Assembly (NCBI RefSeq): GCF_014191775.1
Contig: NZ_JACHXA010000001.1
Location: forward strand, 1 to 64,000
Source of the DNA: Limibacillus halophilus
GTDB taxonomy: Bacteria > Pseudomonadota > Alphaproteobacteria > Kiloniellales > CECT-8803
DNA: 64,000 bases
Direction: 5' to 3'
The position numbers and the translations under genes are program-made. The notes under the pieces were generated by a model, which worked only from the letters and a program-made list of their open reading frames with translations, did not search any database and was not told the DNA's origin. Shown here piece by piece: positions 9,181-18,059 of the stretch. Numbering within the stretch: the first letter of the stretch is position 1; each line of letters starts with the position of its first letter.

Positions 9181-9299
9181 AGGCAGATTCCAGGTTTGAC
9201 GCGTCAGTCAACAAGTGCTTGACGCAAGAAGCCTTGGGGGAAGCAGCAGCTCCGGTCGCCGTAGCGACCGGAGCTACCTGCATTTTATCTATCAGGAAA

Positions 9300-10379
9300 T
9301 CAGGAGAGCAGCCATTCGTTGAAACGCTGCTCGGCCGCTTCCTTATGCTCGCCCCACCAACCCTGGTCGGCAAGGACCATACGTTCAATGTTCTGCGGAG
9401 CCGTCGGCAGAGATTTCGCCCGCTCAGCAGAAATAAAATTGTAGGCCTTGGGGTTCGTCGGTCCATAAGCGAGCTTGTTGGTGAAGGCTGCCTGGCGTTC
9501 AGGGTCGGCGCAATAGGAGATGAACTTCCGACCGAGATCAGCCTTCGGGTTCCCCTTGGGAATTGCCCAACCTTCCATCGAATAGAGACCTTGGTTCCAC
9601 TCTATGGACACTGGCGCACCACCATCAATGACGGTTTGTGCACGCCCATTCCAAGTTGGCAACATATCTACTTCACCAGTCTGCAGAAGTTGGCTTGTCT
9701 GGGCGCCACCTGTCCACCAGACATCAATGTGGCCTCTTATATCGTCGAGCTTGTTCAGAGCGCGTTCGATATCGAGTGGATAGAGATCCTTCGGATCCAC
9801 GCCATCCGCCAACAGAGCAATCTCTAACGTGTCAATAGGGCTGCGGCGCAATGCCCGACGGCCGGGAAAGCCCTTCACGTCCCAAAAATCCGCCCAGGAG
9901 CGAGGCTCTTTACCCTTGAGGGTATCTTGCCGGTAGGCCAAGGTCGTCGCATAAACGTCTGTACCCATCCAGTTTTTGGCGCGAGCCTCAGGCATAATGT
10001 CCTGCATGTGCTCACCTGACCAATCCAGATCCTCTAGCAGATCACGCGCACCCAGCAATACTTGTCCTGCCAACGTGACAGTTACAACGTCCCAGGTATA
10101 AGACTTAGTCTCTACGATGGCCTGGATATGACTGGTGGGCTGATGTTCTCGCGCAATGTTCGCGACTGTGATTCCCGAGGCTTTTTCGTAGGGCCGGTAA
10201 AAAGCCTCCCCAAAAGCGTCCTTGAAGGGACCGCCCGGATCCGCAACCGTGATGCGCTCGGCGGCAAGCAATTTGCTCGGCAAGCCCATGGCGCCCACTG
10301 ATGCAACCCCCGCACCTGCAGCCAACAACAAATCCCTTCGCGTGACCTTCATATTTCCACTGTCGTACTTCATCGGCAT
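9300..10379 (-). CDS. ABC transporter substrate-binding protein, PotD/PotF-like, Tat-type signal
   Basis: This periplasmic solute-binding protein of the spermidine/putrescine class (359 aa) has an N-terminus carrying TRRDLLLAAGAG. It looks like a twin-arginine-type export signal followed by a hydrophobic run, with cleavage probably after LLAAE. The ATG at 10379 follows a strong GGGAGGAG ribosome site, so upstream in-frame residues are discarded. The mature part has the two-lobed family style (VTVTLAGQVLLGARDLLEDLDW, WNGRAQTVIDGG). The ligand may be a polyamine, an opine or another positively charged amine; the oxidases downstream support an amine. Confidence 0.88.
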   Translation of the reverse strand: MPMKYDSGNMKVTRRDLLLAAGAGVASVGAMGLPSKLLAAERITVADPGGPFKDAFGEAFYRPYEKASGITVANIAREHQPTSHIQAIVETKSYTWDVVTVTLAGQVLLGARDLLEDLDWSGEHMQDIMPEARAKNWMGTDVYATTLAYRQDTLKGKEPRSWADFWDVKGFPGRRALRRSPIDTLEIALLADGVDPKDLYPLDIERALNKLDDIRGHIDVWWTGGAQTSQLLQTGEVDMLPTWNGRAQTVIDGGAPVSIEWNQGLYSMEGWAIPKGNPKADLGRKFISYCADPERQAAFTNKLAYGPTNPKAYNFISAERAKSLPTAPQNIERMVLADQGWWGEHKEAAEQRFNEWLLS

Positions 10380-10417
10380 GTTCTCCTCCCTAGTTGCCAC
10401 TCTTCTACAATGGCGTT

Positions 10418-11299
10418 TCAATCAACTTCCGCAGGAGCCTTGAGCCGCGCCAAGGCCGCACCAACTCCGATTACATCATTGACAACGATGGCTCCTGCGC
10501 GTTCTAAAGCGGCGCGCTTCCCGGGGACGTTTTCTTCAGGGGAACCAAGGATGGCGCCCGCATGCCCCATTGTTTTGCCAGCTGGTGCGTGCAGGCCCGC
10601 GATATAGGCCACTACGGGCTTTTTCATGTGCCGCGCGACCTCAGCCGCCTGCAGTTCACTCCGCCCCCCAATCTCTCCTATCAAGACCACTGCCGTGGTG
10701 TCTGGGTCTGCGTCGAATAGGTGCAACGCATCGGCATGGGACATTCCAATGATGGGGTCGCCGCCAAGACAAACGACGCTGCTTTGACCAAGGCCCTTCG
10801 CATTGAGAGAATCGATGACTTCATAGGTCAGCGTTCCACTTTTTGAGACGATTCCAATCGGCCCGCGCCGCAACAGTTTCCCATTGAGGTCCGAAAGATT
10901 TGCCAGCCCCGGGCTTATGCAGCCCGCAGCATTTGGTCCTATGAGATTCACCCCTCGATAAGCCGCATAAGCGGCAATGCGCGCGGCGTCTTGGACCGGG
11001 ACGCCTTCGGCATAGACGACCATGGTTTTGATCCCGGCATCAATCGCCTCAAAGGCGGCCGCACACGCTTGCCCTGCCGGTACCGAAAGGAACGCGCAGT
11101 TAGCGCGGGCGATGGCAACTGCTTCATGGCACGAGGAAAATACCGGCAGACCGGAAACCGTTTCGCCACCACGCTTAGGCGAAACTCCGCCAACCAGAGG
11201 CGTGCCCTCAGAAAGGAGCTTATCCGCCAAGTTTCGCCCAGTATGGCCTGTAATGCCTTGAATCACGATCCGGCTATCGCCATTCACCAGTATCGCCAT
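10418..11299 (-). CDS. Succinyl-CoA synthetase alpha-like subunit of an acid-CoA ligase
   Basis: This 293-aa NDP-forming acid-CoA ligase alpha subunit has an N-terminal CoA-binding fold ([16 protein letters not shown]) and the active-site histidine H246 in [10 protein letters not shown], which carries the phosphate. The ATG at 11299 overlaps the beta-subunit stop as ATGA. A TCA cycle sucCD would normally sit beside sucAB and mdh. Here the pair lies in an operon with two enoyl-CoA hydratases and amine oxidoreductases, so the likely substrate is a catabolic mono- or dicarboxylate, as in malate-CoA ligases. Substrate is inferred. Confidence 0.87.
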   Translation of the reverse strand: MAILVNGDSRIVIQGITGHTGRNLADKLLSEGTPLVGGVSPKRGGETVSGLPVFSSCHEAVAIARANCAFLSVPAGQACAAAFEAIDAGIKTMVVYAEGVPVQDAARIAAYAAYRGVNLIGPNAAGCISPGLANLSDLNGKLLRRGPIGIVSKSGTLTYEVIDSLNAKGLGQSSVVCLGGDPIIGMSHADALHLFDADPDTTAVVLIGEIGGRSELQAAEVARHMKKPVVAYIAGLHAPAGKTMGHAGAILGSPEENVPGKRAALERAGAIVVNDVIGVGAALARLKAPAEVD

Positions 11300-12420
11300 C
11301 AACTGCGCCCCTTATAATGCGTGACCGCCTCTATGGCCGCACTGAGGTCTTCGAATACTTCAAACCCTTGTTCAGTGAGCATGGCCCGTCCGCTTTCACT
11401 GTTACGTCCCTTGAGCCTGATCACGACCCGGCCCCGCAACGGCGCTATCTTTTGCGCTTCTACCAGCATCCGCGCCAGCTCATCGCAAAGCGCTGTATGC
11501 AGGTAAGCATTGAAGAACGTGATGAGGGGGTTAGCGTCGGATACCGCCTCGAAAACGCGGCCAAGCGCCTCGCCGCCGGCTAGCACTGACCCGCCTAGAT
11601 CTACAACACCGCGTACCGACAGTCCCCTTTCGGATAGCAGATCAAGCGTGGCCATCATCAGACCGGCGCCGCTAACAACGGCCATGATCTCGCCGCCGGT
11701 GTTTATTTCGATTCCGGTTGCACCGGCAGAAGCGACGCCCGTTTCAAGCGGGCTGCGGTCGTCCGCCGAATCTTGCTGCATTTGTTCCAACGCTTCTCGC
11801 CGAAAGGCTGCGTTATTGTCCAAAGTCACTTTGGCGTCGGCGGCATAGACCTCGCCCGATACAGTCAGCACCAAGGGATTGATTTCGGCCAGCGTCGCAT
11901 CTTCAGCAACGACCAGAGCGTAAAGTGAAGTTAGAGCTTCAGCGACAGGCACCTCGAGGGTAGCACTCAAATCAAGATGCTTCACCGCCGCCCTCACATG
12001 GTATTCCCGCAGACCGACCAAAGGGTCAATCGGCAACCGAAGCAGTTCTCCTGAACTAGTCTCCTCTATGTCCACACCTCCATTGGGAGACGCCAGAATC
12101 ACTAGGCTCTTGCGATCCCGGTCAAGGGCTATGGCCAGGTAAATTTCCCGCGCGATATCCAAACGCTGTTCTACATAGACACCCTTGCAGCGCTGGCCAT
12201 CCAGAGTCAGATCGGAGAGTCGGGGCGCCATTTCCTCAACGGCTGCAATACTGTCGGCAAACTGGATAGCGCCGCGCTTACCGCGCTTGCCCGTCGCCAT
12301 TTGGGCCTTGAGTACATAACCTCCGTCCCAGTCTGGTCGATTGGGCCAAAGAGTGCCGTACGGCACGGGAATCCCGTGCCGCGCGAAGAGCGCCTTACCC
12401 TGGTGTTCCAGAAGATCCAT
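11299..12420 (-). CDS. Succinyl-CoA synthetase beta-like subunit of an acid-CoA ligase
   Basis: This 373-aa ATP-grasp beta subunit starts MDLLEHQGKALFARHGIPVP, the classic SucC opening, and has AEINPLVLT near the middle, which lines the nucleotide and magnesium site. It pairs with the alpha subunit overlapping its stop codon. Together they would form an acyl-CoA from a carboxylate, CoA and NTP. The gene sits 14 bp from the enoyl-CoA hydratase upstream. The pair is too diverged from its usual neighbourhood to call a TCA-cycle enzyme. Confidence 0.87.
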   Translation of the reverse strand: MDLLEHQGKALFARHGIPVPYGTLWPNRPDWDGGYVLKAQMATGKRGKRGAIQFADSIAAVEEMAPRLSDLTLDGQRCKGVYVEQRLDIAREIYLAIALDRDRKSLVILASPNGGVDIEETSSGELLRLPIDPLVGLREYHVRAAVKHLDLSATLEVPVAEALTSLYALVVAEDATLAEINPLVLTVSGEVYAADAKVTLDNNAAFRREALEQMQQDSADDRSPLETGVASAGATGIEINTGGEIMAVVSGAGLMMATLDLLSERGLSVRGVVDLGGSVLAGGEALGRVFEAVSDANPLITFFNAYLHTALCDELARMLVEAQKIAPLRGRVVIRLKGRNSESGRAMLTEQGFEVFEDLSAAIEAVTHYKGRS

Positions 12421-12434
12421 CGCTTCGTTGCTCC

Positions 12435-13211
12435 TCAGGCCGACTGCTTGCGCCTGGCGCGGGTTGCAAAGAATTCTTCCATCATTCGCTGAGGCTCACC
12501 GCTGGCGTATGCTTCTTTCTGATTCCGGCTACCTGCTGCGACAGCGTCCTTAAATCCCGCGTCGGTCATTTCCGCAAAACGACGCTTGTTGAGCGCCATG
12601 GCAACCGGTGGTTTTGCCGCGAGTTCCGCCGCGACTTCACGCGCTTTTGCTGCGACTTGGTCTGCGGGCACGAGATGATGGATAAGGCCGATGCGATAAC
12701 ATTCGTCGCCGTCCATCATACGGCCCGTCAGAGTCAGTTCGATGGTCCGGGAAAGACCCAGCATTTGGTTCATGAGCCAGGGGCCCAGAGTGCTAGCGAT
12801 GCCCGAGTTGATTTCTGGTTGTCCCATACGGCTCGCAGCATGCCCAACTCGGATGTCGCACTGCAAAGCAACCTGGAACGCGGATCCGGCAGCCACGCCA
12901 TTGAGCGCTGCAATCAGCGGCTTGTTCATTCCGCGGATTGCTGCGTAAAGGTTGCGCCACTCTTCGACCCAGTCACCCGCGCGGGCAGTATCAAAAGACT
13001 TTGTCTCGTTCAAGTCCTGGCCTGCGGAGAAGGCCCTATCACCAGAGCCAGTCAGAATGACCGCCCGCACGGAGTCATCGGCGTTCATGGCATTCAGCGC
13101 CTTGGCCAGTTCCTTGCGCATCGGCGAATGCCAGGCATTGAGAACGGCCGGACGGTTCAAGGTGATAGTGCCAATAGCGTCTTTTATATCGGTTATGAGA
13201 AAGTCATACAT
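12435..13211 (-). CDS. Enoyl-CoA hydratase/isomerase family protein (1)
   Basis: This 258-aa crotonase-fold protein forms its oxyanion hole from AFSAGQDLNE and the NGVAAGSAFQ loop, with a candidate catalytic glutamate in RMGQPEINSG. It hydrates or isomerises an acyl-CoA. The ATG at 13211 follows AGGAG at good spacing; the TTG codon before it is less likely. A second crotonase-like gene lies 18 bp upstream. Two related but clearly different copies in one operon suggest successive acyl-CoA steps or subunits. No acyl-CoA dehydrogenase or thiolase is present in this block. Confidence 0.88.
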   Translation of the reverse strand: MYDFLITDIKDAIGTITLNRPAVLNAWHSPMRKELAKALNAMNADDSVRAVILTGSGDRAFSAGQDLNETKSFDTARAGDWVEEWRNLYAAIRGMNKPLIAALNGVAAGSAFQVALQCDIRVGHAASRMGQPEINSGIASTLGPWLMNQMLGLSRTIELTLTGRMMDGDECYRIGLIHHLVPADQVAAKAREVAAELAAKPPVAMALNKRRFAEMTDAGFKDAVAAGSRNQKEAYASGEPQRMMEEFFATRARRKQSA

Positions 13212-13229
13212 CAATGTCTCCTATTGCCT

Positions 13230-14003
13230 CTAAGTGTTGGTTTGCTGACTGCGAGATCTAAGAAACTGCTCCATAGCGGCTTGAGGCTGGCCAGTCCTGA
13301 TTGCTTCGGCCTGATATTTCGCCGCCTTTGCCTCTGCATCCCCAAGTCCGGAGCTCGCGAGGCTATGCAAGAATCTGTGTGTCAAAGCCATCGCAGTCGG
13401 TGCCTTTTCCGCTATCTCGGCAGCCACCATTCTGGCTTCGGCAACGAGCTGGTCAGGCTCGCTTAAACGATGAATCAAACCCCAATCCTGCGCCTCTTCG
13501 GCATGGAATATCCGCCCTGTGAGAACAAGTTCGCGCATACGTGATTGGCCGAGATGAATGCTTAGGAGATAGCTGCCGACGATTGCAGGGAGCCCCACAT
13601 TCGCCTCAGCCATAAGCAACCGTGCAGAAGGCACCGCGATCCGGATATCCGCCATTAGGGCTAACTGCAATCCGGCGCCTGCCGCCGTTCCATTGATAGC
13701 GGCGACCATTGGCTTAGTGCATTGACTTACGCCCTCGAAAAATCGCCTCCACCCAGCCATCCAGCGATCACCATCGGAATGGCCCAACGCGGCGCTCTCA
13801 TTCAGGTCCTGCCCGGCGCAAAAAGCCCTGTTGCCAGCACCGGTGATGACAATGGCGCGGATATCCTGGCTACGAGAGGCAAAATCCAATGATTCAACGA
13901 TTTGGTCCCGCGCCGCTGCGTCCAACGCATTCAATCGCTCGGGTCTTGAGATCGTAACCCAAAGAAGGGAGCCCTCCTTGTTTGCTATCACGCCACCTTT
14001 CAT
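13230..14003 (-). CDS. Enoyl-CoA hydratase/isomerase family protein (2)
   Basis: This 257-aa crotonase-fold protein is the first gene of the ten-gene minus-strand operon. The oxyanion-hole segments are AFCAGQDLNE and NGTAAGAGLQ; the acidic catalytic position falls in LLMAEANVGLP. The ATG at 14003 follows GAGGGG, preferred over an upstream in-frame start at 14015. AT-rich DNA with a 7-bp inverted repeat lies just upstream (14036-14054) and probably holds the operon promoter and operator. It shares domain order with the following gene but differs throughout, so this is an old duplication or separate recruitment. Confidence 0.88.
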   Translation of the reverse strand: MKGGVIANKEGSLLWVTISRPERLNALDAAARDQIVESLDFASRSQDIRAIVITGAGNRAFCAGQDLNESAALGHSDGDRWMAGWRRFFEGVSQCTKPMVAAINGTAAGAGLQLALMADIRIAVPSARLLMAEANVGLPAIVGSYLLSIHLGQSRMRELVLTGRIFHAEEAQDWGLIHRLSEPDQLVAEARMVAAEIAEKAPTAMALTHRFLHSLASSGLGDAEAKAAKYQAEAIRTGQPQAAMEQFLRSRSQQTNT

Positions 14004-14035
14004 TGGGCCCCTCATCTGTTAATCGAATATTGTAT

Positions 14036-14054
14036 ATCAATAATACATATTGAT
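14036..14054. promoter_or_regulatory. Inverted repeat upstream of the amine/CoA operon
   Basis: ATCAATA-ATACA-TATTGAT has perfect 7-bp arms around a 5-bp spacer, in an AT-rich stretch 33 bp upstream of the first operon gene. The size fits a regulator operator, possibly for the IclR protein at the far end of the operon. Binding is inferred only. Confidence 0.4.
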
Positions 14055-14149
14055 TATCAATTTTGCCCACAAGCTATTAAAATCGTCAACAACCTTTTGC
14101 ATGATCGCCCACGCCGTCACCTATGGACGCCTCTCCAATTGCAAGGGAA

Positions 14150-14280
14150 GTGTTGTTAGACAAATTCGAACCGGCGTTGACTTACACCACTCGCGCCAAA
14201 CGTCTGGCAATGAGAAGCACGCACCATTCGGCGAGAGCGGCGGTGCGGTTCAGCTTGTAAATGGCTCAAGAGGAACGACT
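14150..14280 (-). mobile_element. IS-A (IS6 family) right-end remnant
   Basis: Starting at 14150 the sequence matches the reverse complement of the IS-A right end (19 of 23 bases over the terminal repeat, including AATTCGAACC). It continues into the reverse of the transposase 3' end, with CGAGAGCGGCGGTGCGGTT resembling the intact copy. It ends near 14280 without the rest of the gene. The remaining DNA to 14396 shows no recognisable feature. The remnant separates the amine/CoA operon from the LysR/PhyH/SHMT block. Confidence 0.6.
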
Positions 14281-14396
14281 GCGCTGGTGCTGGCATGTGT
14301 CCAGCCTTTTTGCGCGGTGAATGCGACCGCTAGCCCTGATGAAGTCCGCTTGCCGGGCCCCAAGCAGACAATTGAACTTTAACGCCCTGACTGCAC

Positions 14397-15299
14397 CTAA
14401 GGCCCAGGTGCACATACATTGCCGAACGACGCCGTCAGCCAGCTTCGAAAGCGTTTCACGTAATCCAGATGGGCGGATTTATCCGGCACCACGACAAAAT
14501 ATCCCTGCTGCGCCGCAATTGTTTGTTCCAGAGGACACACCAGTTCATTGCGCGCAAAAAGATCGCGCAGCAGAAGCTTGTGCCCCATTGCGATACCGCC
14601 GCCAGCCCGCGCGGTGTCGATGGCCATGCTATAATGTGTGAAGAATTGGCCGTCGCCACCCAATGACCCTGCAACACCGGCCGTCGTCAGCCAACGCGTC
14701 CAGTCGTCGGACCAATAGGTGTCGTGCAGTAGCAGGCATCGCGAAAGATCCTCGGCTCTGTGAATTGCCATCTTCTCCGCATAGTTCGGTGTGCATACAG
14801 GCGCCAGCGTATCGTGGCCCAGGTATGTCGCGGTCAATCCCTCGGTGTCCGTCGTCCCATAGCGGATCCCGAGTTGTGCGTCAGAGCGTGAGAAATCGAC
14901 CATCTCCGCGTCCGCAGATACGACGATATCAATGTGCGGCATGGACTGTTGAAAGCCGGGCATTCGGGGCACGAGCCAAATGGATGCGAATGCCGGTAAC
15001 ACTGTGATCTTGAGTTGGCCACGGACCCGCGACCCGGCAACGCGCTCCGTTTCCTTCTCGAGGATGTTTAAAGCGTTTCGGACCGCGGAATGATACCGGC
15101 GGCCCGCGGCTGTCAAGACCACCCGTCGACCAGATCTTCTAAACAATGAAACGCCCAGAAACTGCTCAAGCTGCTTTATTTGCTGGCTTACGGCACCTTT
15201 TGATACCCTAAGGTCATTAGCGGCCTGGACAAAGCTCTCGTGTTCCGCCGCGAGTTCAAAGTACCGGATCGTTCCCAAGGGTGGAATGGCGCGGACCAT
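14397..15299 (-). CDS. LysR family transcriptional regulator, GcvA-like
   Basis: This 300-aa protein has an N-terminal helix-turn-helix (roughly 10-65, FVQAANDLRVSKGAVSQQI) and a C-terminal substrate-binding domain. The opening PPLGTIRYFELAAEHESF is typical of the GcvA branch of the family. It is transcribed divergently from the PhyH/SHMT-like pair with about 100 bp between them, the usual arrangement for a LysR regulator that controls its neighbour and itself. The effector is probably the substrate of those enzymes. Confidence 0.9.
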   Translation of the reverse strand: MVRAIPPLGTIRYFELAAEHESFVQAANDLRVSKGAVSQQIKQLEQFLGVSLFRRSGRRVVLTAAGRRYHSAVRNALNILEKETERVAGSRVRGQLKITVLPAFASIWLVPRMPGFQQSMPHIDIVVSADAEMVDFSRSDAQLGIRYGTTDTEGLTATYLGHDTLAPVCTPNYAEKMAIHRAEDLSRCLLLHDTYWSDDWTRWLTTAGVAGSLGGDGQFFTHYSMAIDTARAGGGIAMGHKLLLRDLFARNELVCPLEQTIAAQQGYFVVVPDKSAHLDYVKRFRSWLTASFGNVCAPGP

Positions 15300-15403
15300 T
15301 GTTTAGTTTGCCTATTCAGTAGCGTAGTTTTTGATGATTGCACCGCGCTGAAAAGCCGTCAATGCTGATAGCCTCATTCAAGGACTATCGGGTGGTGGCG
15401 AAA

Positions 15404-16207
15404 ATGAAACTGACCGATGCGCAGATCAAACAACTTGAGACGGACGGATTCATCATTATTCCGGAACGCTTCACTCAGGCCGAGGTTGCGGCAATCCGTT
15501 CCCGCCTTCCGCAAATCTTTTCGCAGCACCATGAGGCAAACATCATTGAGCGGAATTCCGGTGTCGTCCGCACAGCGATGGGTCTGCACCTGCGTGATAA
15601 TCTGTTCGCTGCTCTTGTCCGACATCCCCGCCTGATCGGACCGGCGCAGCAGTTATTCGGCGAACCGATGTACGCTCAACAGGTGAAAGTGAACGTGAAG
15701 GCGGCATTTTCCGGCGAGATGTGGCAATGGCACGCGGATTTTGCAACGCATCACGAGGAAGACGGGGTCACATTGCCTCGCGCCCTCAACTTGCACATAC
15801 TTCTTGACGAGGTAACCGAGTTCAACGGCCCGCTCTATTTCCTGCCCGGTTCGCACCGTGCCGGCGACCATGCAGCCAAGCTCGACAACAAGACGACAAG
15901 CTATACCCTTTGGGCGACCGACCATGCGCGCGTACGCGAAATGGCCGAACGCGGAGGCATCGTCGCCGCAAAGGGACGGCCCGGCACCATGCTCATATTC
16001 CATGACACGCTCATTCATGGCTCCCCGAACAACATGTCTCCATGGGACCGGTCGATTTTCTCGCTCATCGTCAACCCGGTATCGAATGCCTACACGGCCC
16101 CAACCCGGCCTGACTACAAGCATCATCGGAATCTTACGCCGCTCGAACCTCTCGCAGAGGATTGCCTGGAAACCTATGTGAACAGACTAAGGGCGCCTGC
16201 GGCATGA
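15404..16207 (+). CDS. Phytanoyl-CoA dioxygenase (PhyH/EctD-like) family protein
   Basis: This 267-aa Fe(II)/2-oxoglutarate-dependent dioxygenase is cytosolic and hydroxylates an unactivated carbon. The iron triad is visible as H110 and D112 in WQWHADF and H205 in LIHGSPNN; R216 in PWDRSIF should bind 2-oxoglutarate. The whole domain resembles ectoine hydroxylase relatives. The ATG at 15404 starts the conserved sequence MKLTDAQIKQLETDGF; in-frame starts at 15338 and 15362 would add a tail without family match. The stop overlaps the next start (ATGA), tying it to the SHMT-like enzyme. No ectoine genes are nearby, so a hydroxylated amino acid is the more likely product. Confidence 0.87.
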   Translation: MKLTDAQIKQLETDGFIIIPERFTQAEVAAIRSRLPQIFSQHHEANIIERNSGVVRTAMGLHLRDNLFAALVRHPRLIGPAQQLFGEPMYAQQVKVNVKAAFSGEMWQWHADFATHHEEDGVTLPRALNLHILLDEVTEFNGPLYFLPGSHRAGDHAAKLDNKTTSYTLWATDHARVREMAERGGIVAAKGRPGTMLIFHDTLIHGSPNNMSPWDRSIFSLIVNPVSNAYTAPTRPDYKHHRNLTPLEPLAEDCLETYVNRLRAPAA

Positions 16208-17490
16208 GCCCGAACAACCTAAGAACCGAGCGCATGGATGATACCGCATCGGTCTACTTCCGCACTCCGCTCTCGTCCGCCGACCCTGACGTCGCTGCCC
16301 TCGTCGCATCGGAGCGAAACCGCCAGCATCAGCACATCGAGTTGATCGCTTCGGAGAATGTCGTCAGCCGGGCCGTTATGGAAGCGCAGGGCTCGATCTT
16401 TTCGAACAAGACAGTCGAAGGCTATCCCGGTGCCCGCTATCACGGCGGGGCCGAGATCGCCGATGCCCTGGAAACCCTGGGGTCGCAACGCGCTTGCAAG
16501 CTTTTTAACGCTGCCGAGGTCAACCTGCAGCCTCATTCGGGTTCTCAAGCTAACTTGGCCGTTTTCTCGGCCCTGCTTGAGCCGTTCGACTCGGTGCTCG
16601 CTCTCGATCTCAAATCTGGGGGACATCTCAGTCACGGGGCGAAAGCTAACATCAGCGGCAAGCTGTTCACGATCCACACCTATGGCCTGCGTCCGGACAG
16701 CGGTTTCATCGATCTCGACAAACTTGCTGACATGGCGCGGGCCAATCGGCCGAAACTGATCATTGCGGGCGGGTCATCCTACCCACGTGCTCTGGATTTG
16801 AAGGCATTCAGGCAGATCGCCGACGATGTCGGTGCCTATTTGCTTGTCGATATGGCCCACTTCGCCGGATTGGTGGCCGGTGGCGTCCTCGACAATCCCG
16901 TCGAATTCGCAGACGTGGTCACGACCACCACTTACAAGTCTCTGCGCGGCGCCCGCGGCGGTATGATCCTATGGAACCGTGACGACCTGAGCCGAAGCCT
17001 CCGCTCGGCAGTGTTCCCCGGCGTCCAGGGCAGCCCGCTCTTGAACATGCTGGCGGCGAAGACTGTCGGGCTTGGCGAGGCATTGCAGCCGTCGTTCCGG
17101 CAATACGCCGAACAAGTGCAACGGAATGCGCGTGCCCTCGCCGGTCAGTTGTCGGCCGACGGTTTGAGCGTCGTCACGGGCGGAACCGATACGCCCCTGA
17201 TGCTCGTCGATCTGATGAACCTCGATATGGACGGACAGACAGCGAGCGACAAACTTGCCGCCATCGGGATCACCTGCAACAAGAATTTGATTCCGAACGA
17301 TTCGCGCTCTCCTGCAACGACCTCAGGACTGCGGTTGGGTGTGTCGGCAATGACTTCGCGGGGCATGGTCGAGGCGGACGCGCGTCAGATCGGGTCCTGG
17401 ATCGCCGATTGTTTGCTTGGCCGAACTGTGTCGCCCCAAGCCGTGCGCCGCGACGTCAAAGCAATGGCGAGTGGCTTTGATTTCTACTAA
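16204..17490 (+). CDS. Serine hydroxymethyltransferase-like PLP enzyme with altered active site
   Basis: This 428-aa fold-type-I enzyme is clearly in the SHMT family by ELIASENVVS, LQPHSGSQAN, GGHLSHG and the lysine K245 in TTTTYKSLRGARGG. Three positions that are nearly invariant in SHMT differ. By E. coli numbering, Tyr55 is Thr (T70), Tyr65 is His (H80, RYHGG), and His228 before the lysine is Tyr (Y244). Glu57 (E72) and the carboxylate arginine (GLRLG) remain. A folate-dependent glyA role is therefore doubtful. Aldol cleavage of a beta-hydroxy amino acid made by the overlapping PhyH enzyme, or a transaldolase, is more likely. The start at 16204 gives the ATGA overlap; IS debris abuts the stop codon. 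Confidence 0.85.
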   Translation: MSPNNLRTERMDDTASVYFRTPLSSADPDVAALVASERNRQHQHIELIASENVVSRAVMEAQGSIFSNKTVEGYPGARYHGGAEIADALETLGSQRACKLFNAAEVNLQPHSGSQANLAVFSALLEPFDSVLALDLKSGGHLSHGAKANISGKLFTIHTYGLRPDSGFIDLDKLADMARANRPKLIIAGGSSYPRALDLKAFRQIADDVGAYLLVDMAHFAGLVAGGVLDNPVEFADVVTTTTYKSLRGARGGMILWNRDDLSRSLRSAVFPGVQGSPLLNMLAAKTVGLGEALQPSFRQYAEQVQRNARALAGQLSADGLSVVTGGTDTPLMLVDLMNLDMDGQTASDKLAAIGITCNKNLIPNDSRSPATTSGLRLGVSAMTSRGMVEADARQIGSWIADCLLGRTVSPQAVRRDVKAMASGFDFY

Positions 17491-17901
17491 GGAAAGTTGG
17501 CACTGAAATTCCTAAGAAAAGCAATGCGCAGGCATGGCCAGCCTAAGATCATTGTAACCGACCGGCTAATATCCTATGGGGCCGAGATGAAAGAGATCGG
17601 CAATATCGATCGTCAGCTAACCGGCCGCTGGCTAAACAATTGCGCTGAGAACTCACACCTGCCCTTCCGACGAAGGGAGCGGGCTAGCTTCGATTCCGCC
17701 GAATGCGAAGTCTTCAGAAATTTGCCGCCGTCCATGCCCCCATCTATAGCCTCTTCAACACGGGAACGCAGCCTCTCAAGTCGAAGAATTTTCAAGTTCA
17801 ACCGTGATGCCGCCCTCAACGAGTGGCGTGGTCTTTTCGCTGCCTGACGATCGGCTCGACTGAAGTATACTGAGACGAGTTCGAATTAGTCTGACACCTC
17901 C
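17491..17901 (+). mobile_element. IS-A (IS6 family) 3' remnant with frameshifted transposase
   Basis: It begins immediately after the SHMT-like stop codon. The plus strand encodes the C-terminal half of the IS-A transposase (ALKFLRKAMRRHGQPKIIVTD, then NNCAENSHLPFRRRERA). The frame shifts after that motif and returns near LNEWRGLFAA. The right terminal repeat is at 17886-17901 (TTAGTCTGACACCTCC). Relative to the intact copy at 42044-42859, the N-terminal half is missing and many codons differ, so this is an old, dead copy. Confidence 0.8.
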
Positions 17902-18022
17902 GCAGCCATTCCTCAGAGAAAGCGACGGAACACACCGATCACTATCCCCACAAGCCATTGAGATTGCGGACAGAGTTCAGCGCACTACGATACCGACAAT
18001 GTTGGGGCTGACTGCGTGGCGG
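17902..18022 (+). repeat. 121-bp direct repeat, copy 1 (copy 2 at 43111-43231)
   Basis: By eye, this differs from 43111-43231 at about 8 of 121 positions, in the same orientation. Copy 2 runs into tRNA-Ser and includes its CCA end and the last base pairs of the acceptor stem. Copy 1 stops matching exactly there (after TGGCGG). It abuts the right end of the IS-A remnant. The pair brackets about 25 kb and could be an attachment-site duplication or the scar of a segmental duplication. Confidence 0.75.
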
Positions 18023-18059
18023 TGGATGCAGTCTGCTGCGAACTGATCTCTGCGAGAAA

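Noticed and set aside
10418-12420. Calling the SucCD pair the TCA-cycle sucC/sucD
   Set aside because: No sucAB, mdh or other TCA genes adjoin it; it is embedded in a catabolic operon and looks like a paralogue.
16100-16210. Glycine or SAM riboswitch before the SHMT-like gene
   Set aside because: The start overlaps the PhyH stop, so there is no leader, and no aptamer-like pairing was seen.
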